Shown: positions 45,470 through 55,766 of the stretch, in pieces
Layout: each line of letters starts with the position of its first letter
Position numbering within the stretch: the first letter of the stretch is position 1
Notes under the pieces: model-generated
What the model was told of the DNA's origin: nothing
Seen by the model: only the letters and a program-made list of their open reading frames with translations
Databases searched by the model: none
Source: Siphonodentalium dalli
Taxonomy: Eukaryota; Mollusca; Scaphopoda; Gadilida; Siphonodentaliidae
Assembly (NCBI GenBank): GCA_032622095.1
Contig: CP136064.1
Location: forward strand, 114,252,004-114,316,003
Length of the DNA stretch: 64,000 nt
Direction: 5' to 3'
Program-made: the position numbers and the translations under genes

Positions 45470-45610
45470 TATAATATTTTAATTCCTGGGAACTGGCTTT
45501 TTTTTAACTGGGAACTGGGATTTGATTTTAATTCCTGGGAACTGGGAAATGGCATATTTTTTTCCTGGGATCTGGGATTTGCTTATTTATTTCCTGGGAA
45601 TCTGGGAAGA
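45470..45610. repeat. 'cctgggaactggga' short tandem repeat
   Basis: Five diverged repeats of 'attcctgggaactgggaa' style, about 30 bp each. Confidence 0.7.
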
Positions 45611-45674
45611 ATTCTATAGACTCACAAGTTAACTCTCAAACTCAATTTGTGGTCCTACTTCTGGTCATTAGTTT

Positions 45675-45826
45675 GGAATACTATTAAGACCACTTCCTAA
45701 TGGCGCTTTCGGCGCCAAAACATGCGCCATTAGTAGCGCGCCGAAAGCGCCAAATTTGTGCGATATTAGCGCATGTTTTGGCGCGCGGCGAAAGCGCCAT
45801 TAGGAAGTAGCCATAATAGTATTCCA
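45675..45826. mobile_element. GC-rich foldback element
   Basis: 'ggaatactattaagacc' and 'cttcctaatggcgctttcgg' at the left are complementary to 'cgaaagcgccattaggaag' and 'aatagtattcc' at the right. The centre contains further 'ggcgcc' and 'gcgcgc' palindromes. Nearly all 152 bp are self-complementary and far richer in GC than the neighbours. Confidence 0.85.
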
Positions 45827-46224
45827 TAGATTAGCCATTGACTTAATGCGTTGACGTTCAACGTCCATGGCGCTGTTATGTGACGTTACATAAGTCAATG
45901 GCCATAGGCGACACATTTAACCTACTAGAATCTAATGAACTTCGAACAATTAATTCAAATTCTCACCTGGAATGCATGATAAATTCGTTACAGAACTCTT
46001 AGTTGCCGGTTACCGTGACATGATGAAACGATGCTGCTTGGGCACCATATTCCAAGATGGCCGCCGATATGTCAAAGGTCATAAAGGTCAAGGGCCATAA
46101 AGGTAAAAGGTCAAGGTTGTTAAGGGGAAGGTCAAAGGTTTTGGTCCCAGATTCCAAGATGGCCGCTATCTAATAGATATGGCAAGAAACGTGAGCAAAA
46201 AGTTAAGGGGGTATGTTTTGTCCC

Positions 46225-46705
46225 ATGTAGAAAGCCTTGATACAGAGCGGGACAAGCGTTACAGAAGCTGACAAAATATGTTTTTATTTCTCATCGTTAT
46301 CTGCGTCTCAGTAGTAACCCTTGATACAGAGCGATACAAGCGTTACAGAATCTTACAGAGTTGATTTTATTTCTAGTGATTATCTGCGTCCCAGTAGTAA
46401 CCCTTGACACAGAGTGATACAAGCGTTACAGCAGTTAAAAAATCGTTTTTATTTCCAGTGATTATCTGCGTACCAGTAGTAACCCTTGACACAGAGCGAT
46501 ACAAGCGTTACAGCAGTTAAAAAATCGTTTTTATTTCTCATCGTTATCTGCGTCCCAGTAGTAACCCTTGATACAGAGCGATACAAGCGTTACAGCAGTT
46601 AAAAATCGTTTTTATTTCTCATCGTTATCTGCGTCCCAGTAGTAACCCTTGATACAGAGCGATACAAGCGTTACAGCAGTTAAAAAAATCGTTTTTATTT
46701 CTTTA
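46225..46705 (+). repeat. 82-bp tandem array, six units
   Basis: 'cccttgatacagagcgatac', 'aagcgttacagcag', 'aaatcgtttttatttc' and 'atctgcgtcccagtagtaac' repeat. Unit anchors lie at about 46229, 46321, 46403, 46486, 46568 and 46649. The inner units are nearly identical. Confidence 0.95.
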
Positions 46706-46714
46706 ATTGCTTGA

Positions 46715-47270
46715 TACTCTTACCTTTCTGTTTAGCTATAATGACTACACTTACTAGCCTGTTGTATAGGCTATGCACCATCGGTAGCTTCACCGATCAA
46801 TATCACTGTCCATGTGTACTGAGTAACCAAATTGACAAGCTCTAGTGACCAATGTAACTTACCACCATGGTTAGTTATAATGTCTACACATACATGTATG
46901 AGCTTTTCTTGATAGATTATCCACCGACATTACTGTCCATATGTACTGAATTACCACAATTACTAGGGATATTGACTAATTTAGCTCCCTGAATACTAGT
47001 GAATAGACTTACCACCCTAATTAGCTATAGTGACTATTATTATTAGCTGGATAAATAGACCACCCACTCGCCAGTGCTAGCTATAGTGATTAATATTACT
47101 ATCTATGTAAACTGCATAACCACCACGATTAGCCATTATGATTAATGGATAGAAAAGCCACCATAGTTAGCTATATAGATCAACAGTACTGTCTATGTAG
47201 ACTGAATACCCACCAGGACTAGTTATAGTGACTGCAGTAAATGGCTAGACAGACTTACCATCCTGCACAA
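46715..47270. repeat. Decayed tandem array inside the 2.5-kb element
   Basis: 'cttaccaccatggttagctatag', 'tgactac' and 'actgtctatgtagactgaat' recur with strong divergence over about 550 bp, with a period near 75-90 bp. Confidence 0.6.
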
Positions 47271-47277
47271 CAGAGTC

Positions 47278-47494
47278 ATGGATAAAGTAGACAAATATTT
47301 GAATAATGGTTATGAAGATCGTGATGCAGTGAAAATGTCAATATTAAAGTACCAACCGTTGCTATAAAAATTCATGGACGAAACAAATGACAATTCCGAC
47401 GAAAGTGATGACAATTTGGACGAAAGTGACAGTGATGACAAAGCCGGTGAAAGTGACAGTGATCACAAAGCGGATGAAAGTGACAGCGAATAGT
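47278..47494 (+). CDS. Two small ORFs with acidic Ser-Asp-Glu tail
   Basis: A 29-codon frame from 47278 (starting MDKVDKYLNNGYEDRD) ends with TAA at 47363-47365. A second frame from 47372 encodes 40 residues and then TAG at 47492-47494, made largely of repeats of the type D-E-S-D (for example 'ESDSDDKAGESDSDHK'). Only one codon separates the stop from the second ATG in the same frame, so they may be one acidic protein tail broken by a stop. They could be the remains of an element-encoded protein or a fortuitous frame over a short tandem repeat 'gacgaaagtgac'. Confidence as a real gene is low. Confidence 0.2.
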
Positions 47495-47589
47495 TAATAT
47501 AATAAAAAAATTGTAGTATGTATCACATGTCATGTTATTTTGCTCCATAAAAAAGGTAGAGGTTCCCTCACCATTGGTAGTGACGTCAT

Positions 47590-47700
47590 TGCGGCGGCGG
47601 CGTTTCGCGGCGGCGGTGTTTTGCGGCGGCGGTGTTTTGCGGCGTTTTGCGGCGGCGGCGGCGTTTTGCGGCATTTGCGGCGGCGGCTGTTTGGGGTTCT
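47590..47700 (+). repeat. (GCG)n / 'gttttgcggcg' GC-rich repeat
   Basis: Alternating 'gcggcggcg' and 'gttttgcggc' motifs fill about 110 bp. Frames on both strands here (Ala/Arg/Gly- or Pro/Lys-rich) are repeat artefacts. Confidence 0.9.
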
Positions 47701-48282
47701 GCCAGGTTCTGCTAGCATTTTTGGAGAAAACGGTATGAGCGATATAGAATTTTTTTAGGGAATTGAAATCGTCTTATCGTTCCGAGTCTTTTTTTTTTTT
47801 TTTAAACCCCCAAAAAAACCTCCCAAAAAATCAGTTTTTTTTTCACCAATTTTTTTTTTATATTCAGACAAACACCTCTGGAACGTAGATTGAACGCAAA
47901 ACTAAAAAAAAAAAAAAAAATCAACACAAAATTGAATAAAAACCTCCAAAAAATATTTGTTCATCACAAAAAACCTGAGAAAAACTAATGTTTCATCACA
48001 AAATTCGGGTTCATACATACCGTATAATAATTTCCCAAAATCCAGGATGCAACTATTCACGATTACCTCGATCCACGGTAATCTTGAAGCAGAAACCACA
48101 TTTTAGAACATATGAACTTATTATGAACTATACCTGAAAATATACGTAAACGATATGGGAGCTGGGGCGGTAAATACGTGCCAACTATACATAGGAATTA
48201 CACACATCTGGGATTGAATTTGAGAAAAATAGCAGCCATCTCGGATTTGCTAAAATACTCCGTTGGGAGCTACGGTTAGTGG

Positions 48283-48345
48283 CAGCTATATCGGTTAGGG
48301 TTAGATAGCAGCTATATAAGTTAGGGTTAGCATTAGGGTTAGAGT
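48283..48345 (+). repeat. Interspersed TTAGGG-like motifs
   Basis: 'ggttagggttagatagcagctat' and 'gttagggttagcattaggg' contain five TTAGGG or TTAGAG hexamers broken by 'agcagctatat' insertions, directly inside the right TIR. Confidence 0.7.
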
Positions 48346-48650
48346 TAGATAGCGGCCATCTTGGAAACTGGGACCAAAACCTTTGACCTTCCCCTTAACA
48401 ACCTTGACCTTTTACCTTTATGGCCCTTGACCTTTATGACCTTTGACATATCGGCGGCCATCTTGGAATATGGTGCCCAAGCAGCATCGTTTCATCAGTG
48501 ACATGATGTGAAGCTGATCTAGCGCTTTGCCGGATATTTACAGCGTATCAGGCAACAACTAGCCCTGTGACTTATACTATGCGCGTCGGTAAAATATCGC
48601 GTAAACTTGCGGGATATATTTGCTGACCTGTTAAATTCATTTTTAACCAA

Positions 48651-48839
48651 ATGATGAAACCATACCATGTCACCGTTAAGCATGGTTACCCTCCATTTGT
48701 GTTGATATTTGTATGTTTTTTTGCTTTGTGTGCATATTATTCAGCTTCTAGTGGTGTGGGTGCCGACATATACACAGGAATACTGTCGTCTGTCGATCGA
48801 ATCAAATTAACTACAAATTACGTGATGGATAGGGTTCAT
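48651..48839 (+). CDS. Candidate first coding exon of a single-pass membrane protein
   Basis: From ATG 48651 the frame reads MMKPYHVTVKHGYPPFVLIF and then a hydrophobic run 'VCFFALCAYYSA', a Ser/Gly link 'SSGVGAD' and an amphipathic stretch 'TGILSSVDRIKL'. A short basic N-terminus plus one hydrophobic segment (about residues 14-31) is what a signal-anchor has. The composition is protein-like and not derived from a visible repeat. The '-PPFVL-' lead into a hydrophobic segment recalls the N-termini of GOLM1 or TMEM248-type proteins, but similarity is too slight for a name. Possible donors are AC|GTGATG at 48824 and AGG|GTTCAT at 48834, neither strong. The frame stays open to a TGA at 48873-48875. 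No second exon was identified. The start lies 150 bp after the 2.5-kb element. Confidence 0.35.
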
Positions 48840-48879
48840 ATATATATATGCCACATGCAATTTGGACGAACATGAGCGG

Positions 48880-51120
48880 CTTCCTCAAGCCCCTTGTTAT
48901 ACCACTTCCACGCAGCGGGGTGGAGCAGTTCGGTGGTTATTGCACAGCAATGACAGTGTTCCATTGGGCAATGTCACACACCTCGAGTGTTTTCCGACCG
49001 GTGAACTTGCTATTTGGTAACGATTCCGTATAATGCACGCATTTGTGATGGATCGATTTATGTATTCACAATGACCTCTGTGTCGCAACGCATGTACGCA
49101 CCCTACTCGTCAAAGCTGCTCATTTGCTATTGACATAATAACAAACCTATTGATTTAACTTTCTCTTCAACACCATTCAACTCATTTTACGCTGGATTAA
49201 AAAAAGAATATCGATACAAATGTTATGTGGGTCGAGTGTAGTTTTCCGGAACGTTCATAAATGTGCGACCGCTCACATTTGATATGTCATTCAGAGGATG
49301 CTACAATTTAACGTCAGTGACATATTGATGACATTTCCACCTATTGACATGCCACAACACAGTAATTTGTATGGGCAACTTCCGTGGATAATTGCACTTC
49401 AGTGTTAACCAGTGACCAATATCCTATGACCCCACGGGCTCACCCGCCATTATATACAATGTATATACAAGAAAACCATAATCAGAAATGGTAACGCCCT
49501 CAAGATCATATTATTAGCCATAATTATAAATTATAATATAAAATATATTGGTTACATGAATTCAGCCTCAGAATTCCGTTAAAACAACTAATCCTTCGAA
49601 TTATTACAAACAACTACGGCTTATTACTGCAGGTTTCTCATTCACCACACCAGAAAGCTTCTAAATGCGGATAAAAAATCGGAGGTATTGTGTTCCCGCC
49701 AAAAGTGCATGGTCCAGCCATTGTTCATACCTAAACATCGAAAGCAATTAACGCGGTCAGAATTGTTATATACTGCAACTATAAGACATCCAGCGGATAC
49801 ACACCCCACGAAAACCCGAAATGTGTTGTCCTGCGAGAAATCCCATCGCTATAGCTCAATTTGACACGGCCATATTAGACTTCCTACAATATCCATAAAC
49901 AAGATAATATATTATATACCCATGATTTTAATTATAGAATATAAAATATATTGGTTTCGCGAATGACCAACTCAGAATTCCGTTAAAATAACAATAACAA
50001 CCAGCACCTAATTAACGAACCGGCGGCCTACTCGGCCGTCTCCGACCACAACCATCAGTGACTTACAAAGACTTACAAATTATCTTATAAATTTCTTTTA
50101 TTGGTAATTGACATATCTTGTCACAAACCAAAAATCAATATTATTGACATAATAATGTAAAGGACAATAAACGAAATTGAAATTCCCAACTACCATTTTA
50201 CCGGTGACCGGCCTCCTGATCGCGCAGTTCGACTTTTAAATAAATAAACAGGAAAAACCAATTTTCTATTTATAAAAGTCCCATCGGCCCACATGTTTCT
50301 AATATTTGGCCACCAGTATACACCCGATGGGCGTTAATAATATATAACTTACCAATTGGAAGCGAACAGTGTTAACATCCATAGCTATGCGCATGTATTA
50401 TGCACACCCATGTGGTCGTACACATATTTATGTACGGCATTGATTTTGACATGCATACTTGTACTGCAATTTAATTCAAATATTTTGACACGAACCTCAC
50501 ATGCAATGGCTCTTAGTCAGTACCAGGATGAGAGCCTTTGTGACATCATATTGTACTGTTCTTATATCCGACTTTATATGTAGCTGGTTCGATCGAATAT
50601 TGTGGATCCATGGTTCTAACAATCATTGGGACTGAAGCCTGAAGGTGCTGATAAAGCAGCACAATTGGCTCTATAAAATAAAGCTGAAGTTGATCTAATG
50701 GTAATCAGTGTTATTAATTTGCTGGGCTACTGTATACTAAAATGTTGATGTTGATTTTCAGCTACATTGCGGTCAAAGTCCATTTAACGCAATACAGTAC
50801 CAACGGTCAATCAAAACATAAAGTTAAACACGGGAAAAGGCCAATGTATTGACAAAATTAGACTTAATTATTTGAATTACCTGCAGCGATGTTTACATGC
50901 ATGTAACACTGATTTCAATATGCGACATATTGTTATTAGAGAGTTGTTTATAGTTAAACGGACATGGCTCATTCGAACCCTAAAATTTATGTGTACGTAA
51001 TTCGAGAAAAGGGGTCTCAAAACATCCATATGCAAACTATTCCAGAGCTAAATCGTCGATATAGCGCTAAAAACGCGTTTTGTTAGTTATATTTTTGCGT
51101 AAATTTGATATCGTTTCGCT
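48880..51120. other. No supported gene
   Basis: AT-rich DNA, with two related phrases 'aatataaaatatattggtt' and 'cagaattccgttaaaa' at about 49535-49590 and 49938-49990 indicating a roughly 400-bp duplication. The 75-codon frame at 50356-50583 is hydrophobic but unrecognised. Confidence 0.45.
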
Positions 51121-51127
51121 GTTCCGG

Positions 51128-51340
51128 TTAAATTTTTCTAATCTGCCGATCTTCCGAGTGATGCCGGCAGCGCTCGTATGTTTTCGGAAATGAGTGCATT
51201 CTCGATACCGCCATGTTTGTGACGTAATATTTTCCAAGTTTCCCCAGCGTCTCTATTATTTTCGGTACGCGATAATATGTTCCGTTGGATCCTATTTGTC
51301 CATGCGAGAATAATAACCTCTGTTGCACAAGGATGTGACG
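51128..51340 (-). repeat. Inverted-pair repeat, left copy
   Basis: On the minus strand it reads 'gttgcaacagaggttatt', 'ggacaaatagg', 'tatcgcgtaccgaaaataat' and 'gagacgctggggaaactt'. The plus strand at 53735-53880 has the matching order. The two copies face each other across 2.4 kb. Confidence 0.75.
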
Positions 51341-51516
51341 ATAGAACGGTTTTCCAGTTTGTTACACAATGTCAACATGAATTTTAGTCATTTACATTGA
51401 TCCTTGGAACACATTGATTTTTCTCAAATATACTCTAATAGCAATTTTGTAGGCAATAATTTTCAGTTGAGTGTGTCGATGAACTGCCGTTAGTTCAATT
51501 ACGTAGTTCTTTTTAA

Positions 51517-51956
51517 AGGTACTCAATCCGACCAGGCGGTCCCCATACCATCAAGATACAACAACAACAACAACATTTCTTCAAAATACGCTTTAGTTAT
51601 CAGAATCGATATATTGCAACAATATAATGCTAATCACTGTTAACTATGGTATCAAATTTCCCAAAACTTGTTGTTTATCAACATTTTGTTCAACAAAATA
51701 TGGCCGTATTATCACTAAAGTATCACAAAATTTTACCGTATTACCACTTGACTTTAGAGTTATCCATCTTCATCCGCAATTTTGTCCGAGACCCTCCGTT
51801 TGACCACGTGTTTCCGGGCTACATATTATTACACATCTTGAGAAATAACAAACTTCAACAATCGATATCTGATCACTCTGAGCTCGAGTCAAATATTTTT
51901 TACCACCGGAACCAAAGAAATAGTAATTTAGGAGCGTCTGATCGGATTGAGTACCT
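51517..51956. mobile_element. TTAA MITE, family D, copy 3
   Basis: TTAA 51513-51516 is followed by AGGTACTCAATCCGA. The right end is ATCGGATTGAGTACCT with a mutated duplication (ACCC). A partial extra copy of its right half ('gatagctgataactctgag', 'gggtcctcgactc') follows at 51965-52090. Confidence 0.85.
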
Positions 51957-52089
51957 ACCCAGGTGGTGAAAAATAAAAGATATCAAAAATCGATAGCTGA
52001 TAACTCTGAGTTTTGATGGGTCCTCGACTCAAGTCTAATATTTTGTTAACCCCCGAATACAGAGAAACACTAATTTAGGAATATAGCCT

Positions 52090-53730
52090 TTTATATAGGT
52101 TGCTTGGAGCACTTAAAATTCGTTTATTTTATTTCACCATCAGTTTAATTAAAACCAACTGCCTCTGAGTCACAAGACGAAATGTGGGAAAAGGGCAAAC
52201 ATGTAAGACCTCCATGTCATGGGTAAATGCTGAAAAGACAAAATAGTCTTGTCGATAAAAGTTTTGACCTAGAAAATATTTGGACTAAGTTGGTTTTTAT
52301 TCCATTTTGAAGAGGAATAATAATCATATCCTCTACCGGTACAACATATTCAAAATCCGATAAATCCCCTTAGAGCATAATGTTCTATTCAAAATGGCAT
52401 CCATGATGACAATTGGTAATGAAAAATGCTGATTTTCTGTGATACGTGGCTTTAGGTGCACCAACTATCGCCAAGTTAGCAATAAAATGAAATAAACACA
52501 AACAATGCTTAATCGTAAACCATATAATTACGAGGATGTCTGTCCCAACATGGCCAACATATCACACCTGTTACCCCATTTGATATTGGAATAGTTAGAA
52601 AATCGACATGAAAAATAACGCCAAAATAACGTCTTCACCATCGGTTTCAGTAGTAGAATAGGATTAAATTTATTTTAATTTATTTTTCCTCAAAATGTGT
52701 CTACATTGTTTACACGCCGTTCCCACGACACAACTTTCAAATTATATACAGCAGTGCGGAACACAAGGCTCACATCTACTACTTTCATATGATATCTAAT
52801 TTTTCCGTGTGTTAAAAAAAATATATTCAAAACAGTTAATCCAAGTAGATAATTAACACAGTTCCAATGCTATACGTGCGTCTGTATACACTCTCCCCGC
52901 CTGTCTATCTTGTTTACAGTTGATTTCAACATATAAACATGCAATGGACGATCGATCTACGTAAATTGTGAAAAATTATATGCATACATACTTAGCTATA
53001 GATCATATCATGAATCTCTACACTGGCTACGCCCGTATATAGAGATAATTCTACACTAGTCGATCAAGTAATGTGAAATGTTTCATGTTCAGATATATAG
53101 GGACGTTTATAAACATTTAAAAAAAAACAGTGCATGCAGCTAATATATTCTTAGTTAATATCGTTCCTCAGTAAATAATGTATTCCACTGTGTACGTAGT
53201 TCACGAAGATCCCAGCTCGATGTTGCATGAAATATGTCACTTTGTTGAGTCGAGTTTGATTAGCATCCTTTACAATCATTAAATTTCTCACGGGTAATCA
53301 ATTCAATGTTTATTTCGATATCGACTCACAAAAGTCACAGACAAATCATGCAATCTGGAGTGTCACACCCCATATTGTGAAATATATTATTAAGGAACAA
53401 GTAATAAATAAATATATATAGTCACTGAGTTGTTTTTTTCAATGCTATAAAGTTCTCCGTCAGAACATTAAAACGTTCCCATATTTTTAACTGGTTGACT
53501 ATGACCTCTACGGTAACCAGAGTATGAATTCATGACATGATCTAATACTTGGCGACCCATTCCTATATTCTGTAAGAAAGATTTTCAGCATATATTGCAA
53601 ATCATGCAATTTACTACGATAATGATGGATTGAAATTTAAATACAAATGCATCTCAACATAATTACTTATTATACACATATAAGTAATATTATGTTCCTT
53701 TCTGAACCCCCTCCCCCAATCGCACCATCG
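52090..53730. other. No supported gene
   Basis: AT-rich, single-copy-looking DNA bracketed by the inverted pair at 51128 and 53735. I see no exon or transposase frame. Confidence 0.4.
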
Positions 53731-53734
53731 CGTT

Positions 53735-53880
53735 GTCAACAGAGACCATTTTTCTCACAGGGACACATACGATCAAATTGAAACCCCTTTATCGCGTACC
53801 GGAAATTATAAGACGCTGGGGAAGCTTATTTACGATTACACCTGGAAATCCTTGGCTGTTGTCGGTGATTGCATCATCCA
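53735..53880 (+). repeat. Inverted-pair repeat, right copy
   Basis: 'tcaacagagaccatttttc', 'gggacacatacg', 'tatcgcgtaccggaaattat' and 'agacgctggggaagctt' match the reverse complement of 51128-51340. Both copies give a frame with Y-R-V-P-x-I-I, but with different flanking residues, which argues for a repeat rather than a conserved protein. Confidence 0.75.
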
Positions 53881-53989
53881 AAAAATGGCAGCTATGTTGG
53901 AAAAAATGTTCGGGAACATTGCTATTTTATTGTAATTTTCATGACTTAAATGCGTCTTTATGGGACATATATTGGTCGTAGAAAGGTAG

Positions 53990-54610
53990 TTTGGGTATTT
54001 ATCTACCTATTTTGATACCGGGAAAATTTCAAAAGCTAATATTATTTTGTGTGTTTTGGAGCGCAAACCGCCATGTGGCTTTAATATATGAGAACACAAA
54101 TGATAAAAAATATTTCGAATATAAATAGTCTATTGGGCACTTACCTTAAATGCTAAAATTGACTCACATTAAATTACCCGAGTACTAAGACTTTATATCC
54201 TGCAAAATCTCGTCCAATACCTGGCTGTATATATTAAGGGAATTCAACTGTGACAGTTATAAACAAATAATACATTTAATTGAATTATTCACAAGTTAGC
54301 GCGCTGGGGTTTGTTCACACACTGGCGATTTTTAAAGAACAGATGATTATTGTTCTAAACGACTGTTGAGCAGACTTCATATAGTGTGTTAGCAAAGTTT
54401 TATAAATTCGCCTTAGTAAATGCAGCCAAAATATACTCCAAAACTTGTTATTGAGAAAATTGACCGTTGCATATTCATTCATATCCATTTCTATCAACAC
54501 AACTGAAACATATTTGTTTATTCGCAGGAATCCATATCTAAATCCAATTTAAATATTAATCTAATCTGAAAATTATAGTGAACTATTTAAATTCTGTATG
54601 TAGCCATTAT
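53990..54610. other. No feature seen
   Basis: AT-rich sequence without recognisable features. Confidence 0.35.
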
Positions 54611-54614
54611 TTAT

Positions 54615-54760
54615 TGTATTCTGTCAGTCAGGGTGCCGGGTAGACGGCCATCATAGGCCACGGCACTCCACACAATACGTGTTCAAATTGACTTGTATTA
54701 TATGTATTAATGTATAATGTATTGTGAAATAAAATATTATCCTATCCTATCTATTTTTTC
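54615..54760 (+). mobile_element. Possible retroelement 3' tail
   Basis: 'gtgccgggtagacggccatc' and 'ggccacggcactcc' lead to 'gtgaaataaaatattatcc' and then a (TATCC)n tail at 54739-54755. A polyadenylation-like signal followed by a short tandem tail is a common 3' end for non-LTR retrotransposons. No coding part adjoins it. Confidence 0.4.
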
Positions 54761-55766
54761 CTGTAGCCTACATGTACATGTTGGTGATAGTTATTTTATA
54801 GACATTCGTTGTTCGCTTCTACACACGGCGAAGGCATTGAGTCCCTTTAATGTTATGAACGTTCTTGAATATTTATGCCAGAAAGTCATACTATAAGGCC
54901 AATACACACACAACAAGAAATTCAAGTAATTGAGGAAAAACCCCAATGTCCTAAGTGGTATTGATAAGCTATTAGGGGGAAGACAGTATATACGAATTCA
55001 ATTGCAATGCCTTTTGCGGACTTTCGAATTTTATTTTAAAAAAATCTTGGACAAGAGTTTATTAAAAATTGTTTTCCAATACCAGTCATTAATACCGTCA
55101 TTGCATTAATCATTTACTAGTCCGCCTCCGGTCACCACCGGTTCCAATGAAAAAAAAATGAAACTGAAATTTATCACCATGTAGCACCTGCATGCACATC
55201 CAGGCACTCATTCTTGAAACTCAGAAATGTTCAACTCATCACAATTGAGTAAATATTGATGTGTGTAAGACTCACTAAAACCAAACATACTTTGTCAAGA
55301 TAGTTGTGTCCGACTCGACTCGAGGGTCGAGAATGCCTTTCCTCGTCTAAGGCTGAAGTGAACTGGAGTTTCACTTTACATTTTCAGTAAGTTCAGAATG
55401 TCCGATAATTCCTAAAAGTCTGCACAGAAACCCACATGTAAACAAAACAATATAATGATGCATACATATATCATGTCATTATGATCAGAATAGTAAACCT
55501 ATCACAAAATAAAATGCGTCGGAAGCGAATTATTCAACTTGTCTTGTCTTGTCCTCGTAATTTCCTGCGTTGACTTATCGCAGCACCTCTAATTCAGTTG
55601 AGCCAGCGTAAATTTGATTTCATAAAGTCTGAATTCCATACGATGATTAGTAATAATTGAACTATAACAATGAAATGGGAATCCTCTGAGCGAATACTAT
55701 GAAGCCTCTCAATATAATGCCTGCTCCACATCTCATCAGGCTGTGACATTGGCTGATCCACCTGTA
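54760..55766. other. No supported gene
   Basis: No exon or paired repeat recognised. Confidence 0.35.

Larger units (their letters stand above)
46021..48497. mobile_element. 2,477-bp element with 153-bp TIRs and 6-bp target duplication
   Basis: The left TIR 46021-46173 starts TGATGAAACGATGCTGC and the right TIR 48345-48497 ends GCAGCATCGTTTCATCA. They are close to identical over 153 bp, including 'ccaagatggccgccgatatg' and repeated 'aaggtcaaagg'. GTGACA stands immediately outside both ends (46015-46020 and 48498-48503). The interior contains an 82-bp tandem array, a decayed array, two small frames, a GCG-rich block, homopolymer runs and TTAGGG-like motifs. No transposase is recognisable. Long TIRs and a 6-bp duplication are seen in Maverick/Polinton and Dada elements, but the family is undetermined. 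Confidence 0.85.

Noticed and set aside
47372-47758. Pro/Lys/Ala- and Gly-rich ORFs on both strands
   Set aside because: They arise from the (GCG)n block and from the short 'gacgaaagtgac' tandem repeat; frames are open on both strands at once.
48283-48345. Interstitial telomere
   Set aside because: Only a few TTAGGG hexamers, broken by unrelated bases and lying within a transposon TIR; no long array.
50356-50583. Hydrophobic 75-codon ORF as a membrane protein gene
   Set aside because: No splice context, no homology I recognise and ordinary AT-rich composition; chance is more likely.
53733-53981. ORF sharing Y-R-V-P-x-I-I with the minus-strand ORF at 51128-51328 as a conserved protein
   Set aside because: Similarity is at DNA level over the whole repeat, residues outside the short block differ and frames are not preserved, so it is a repeat pair.
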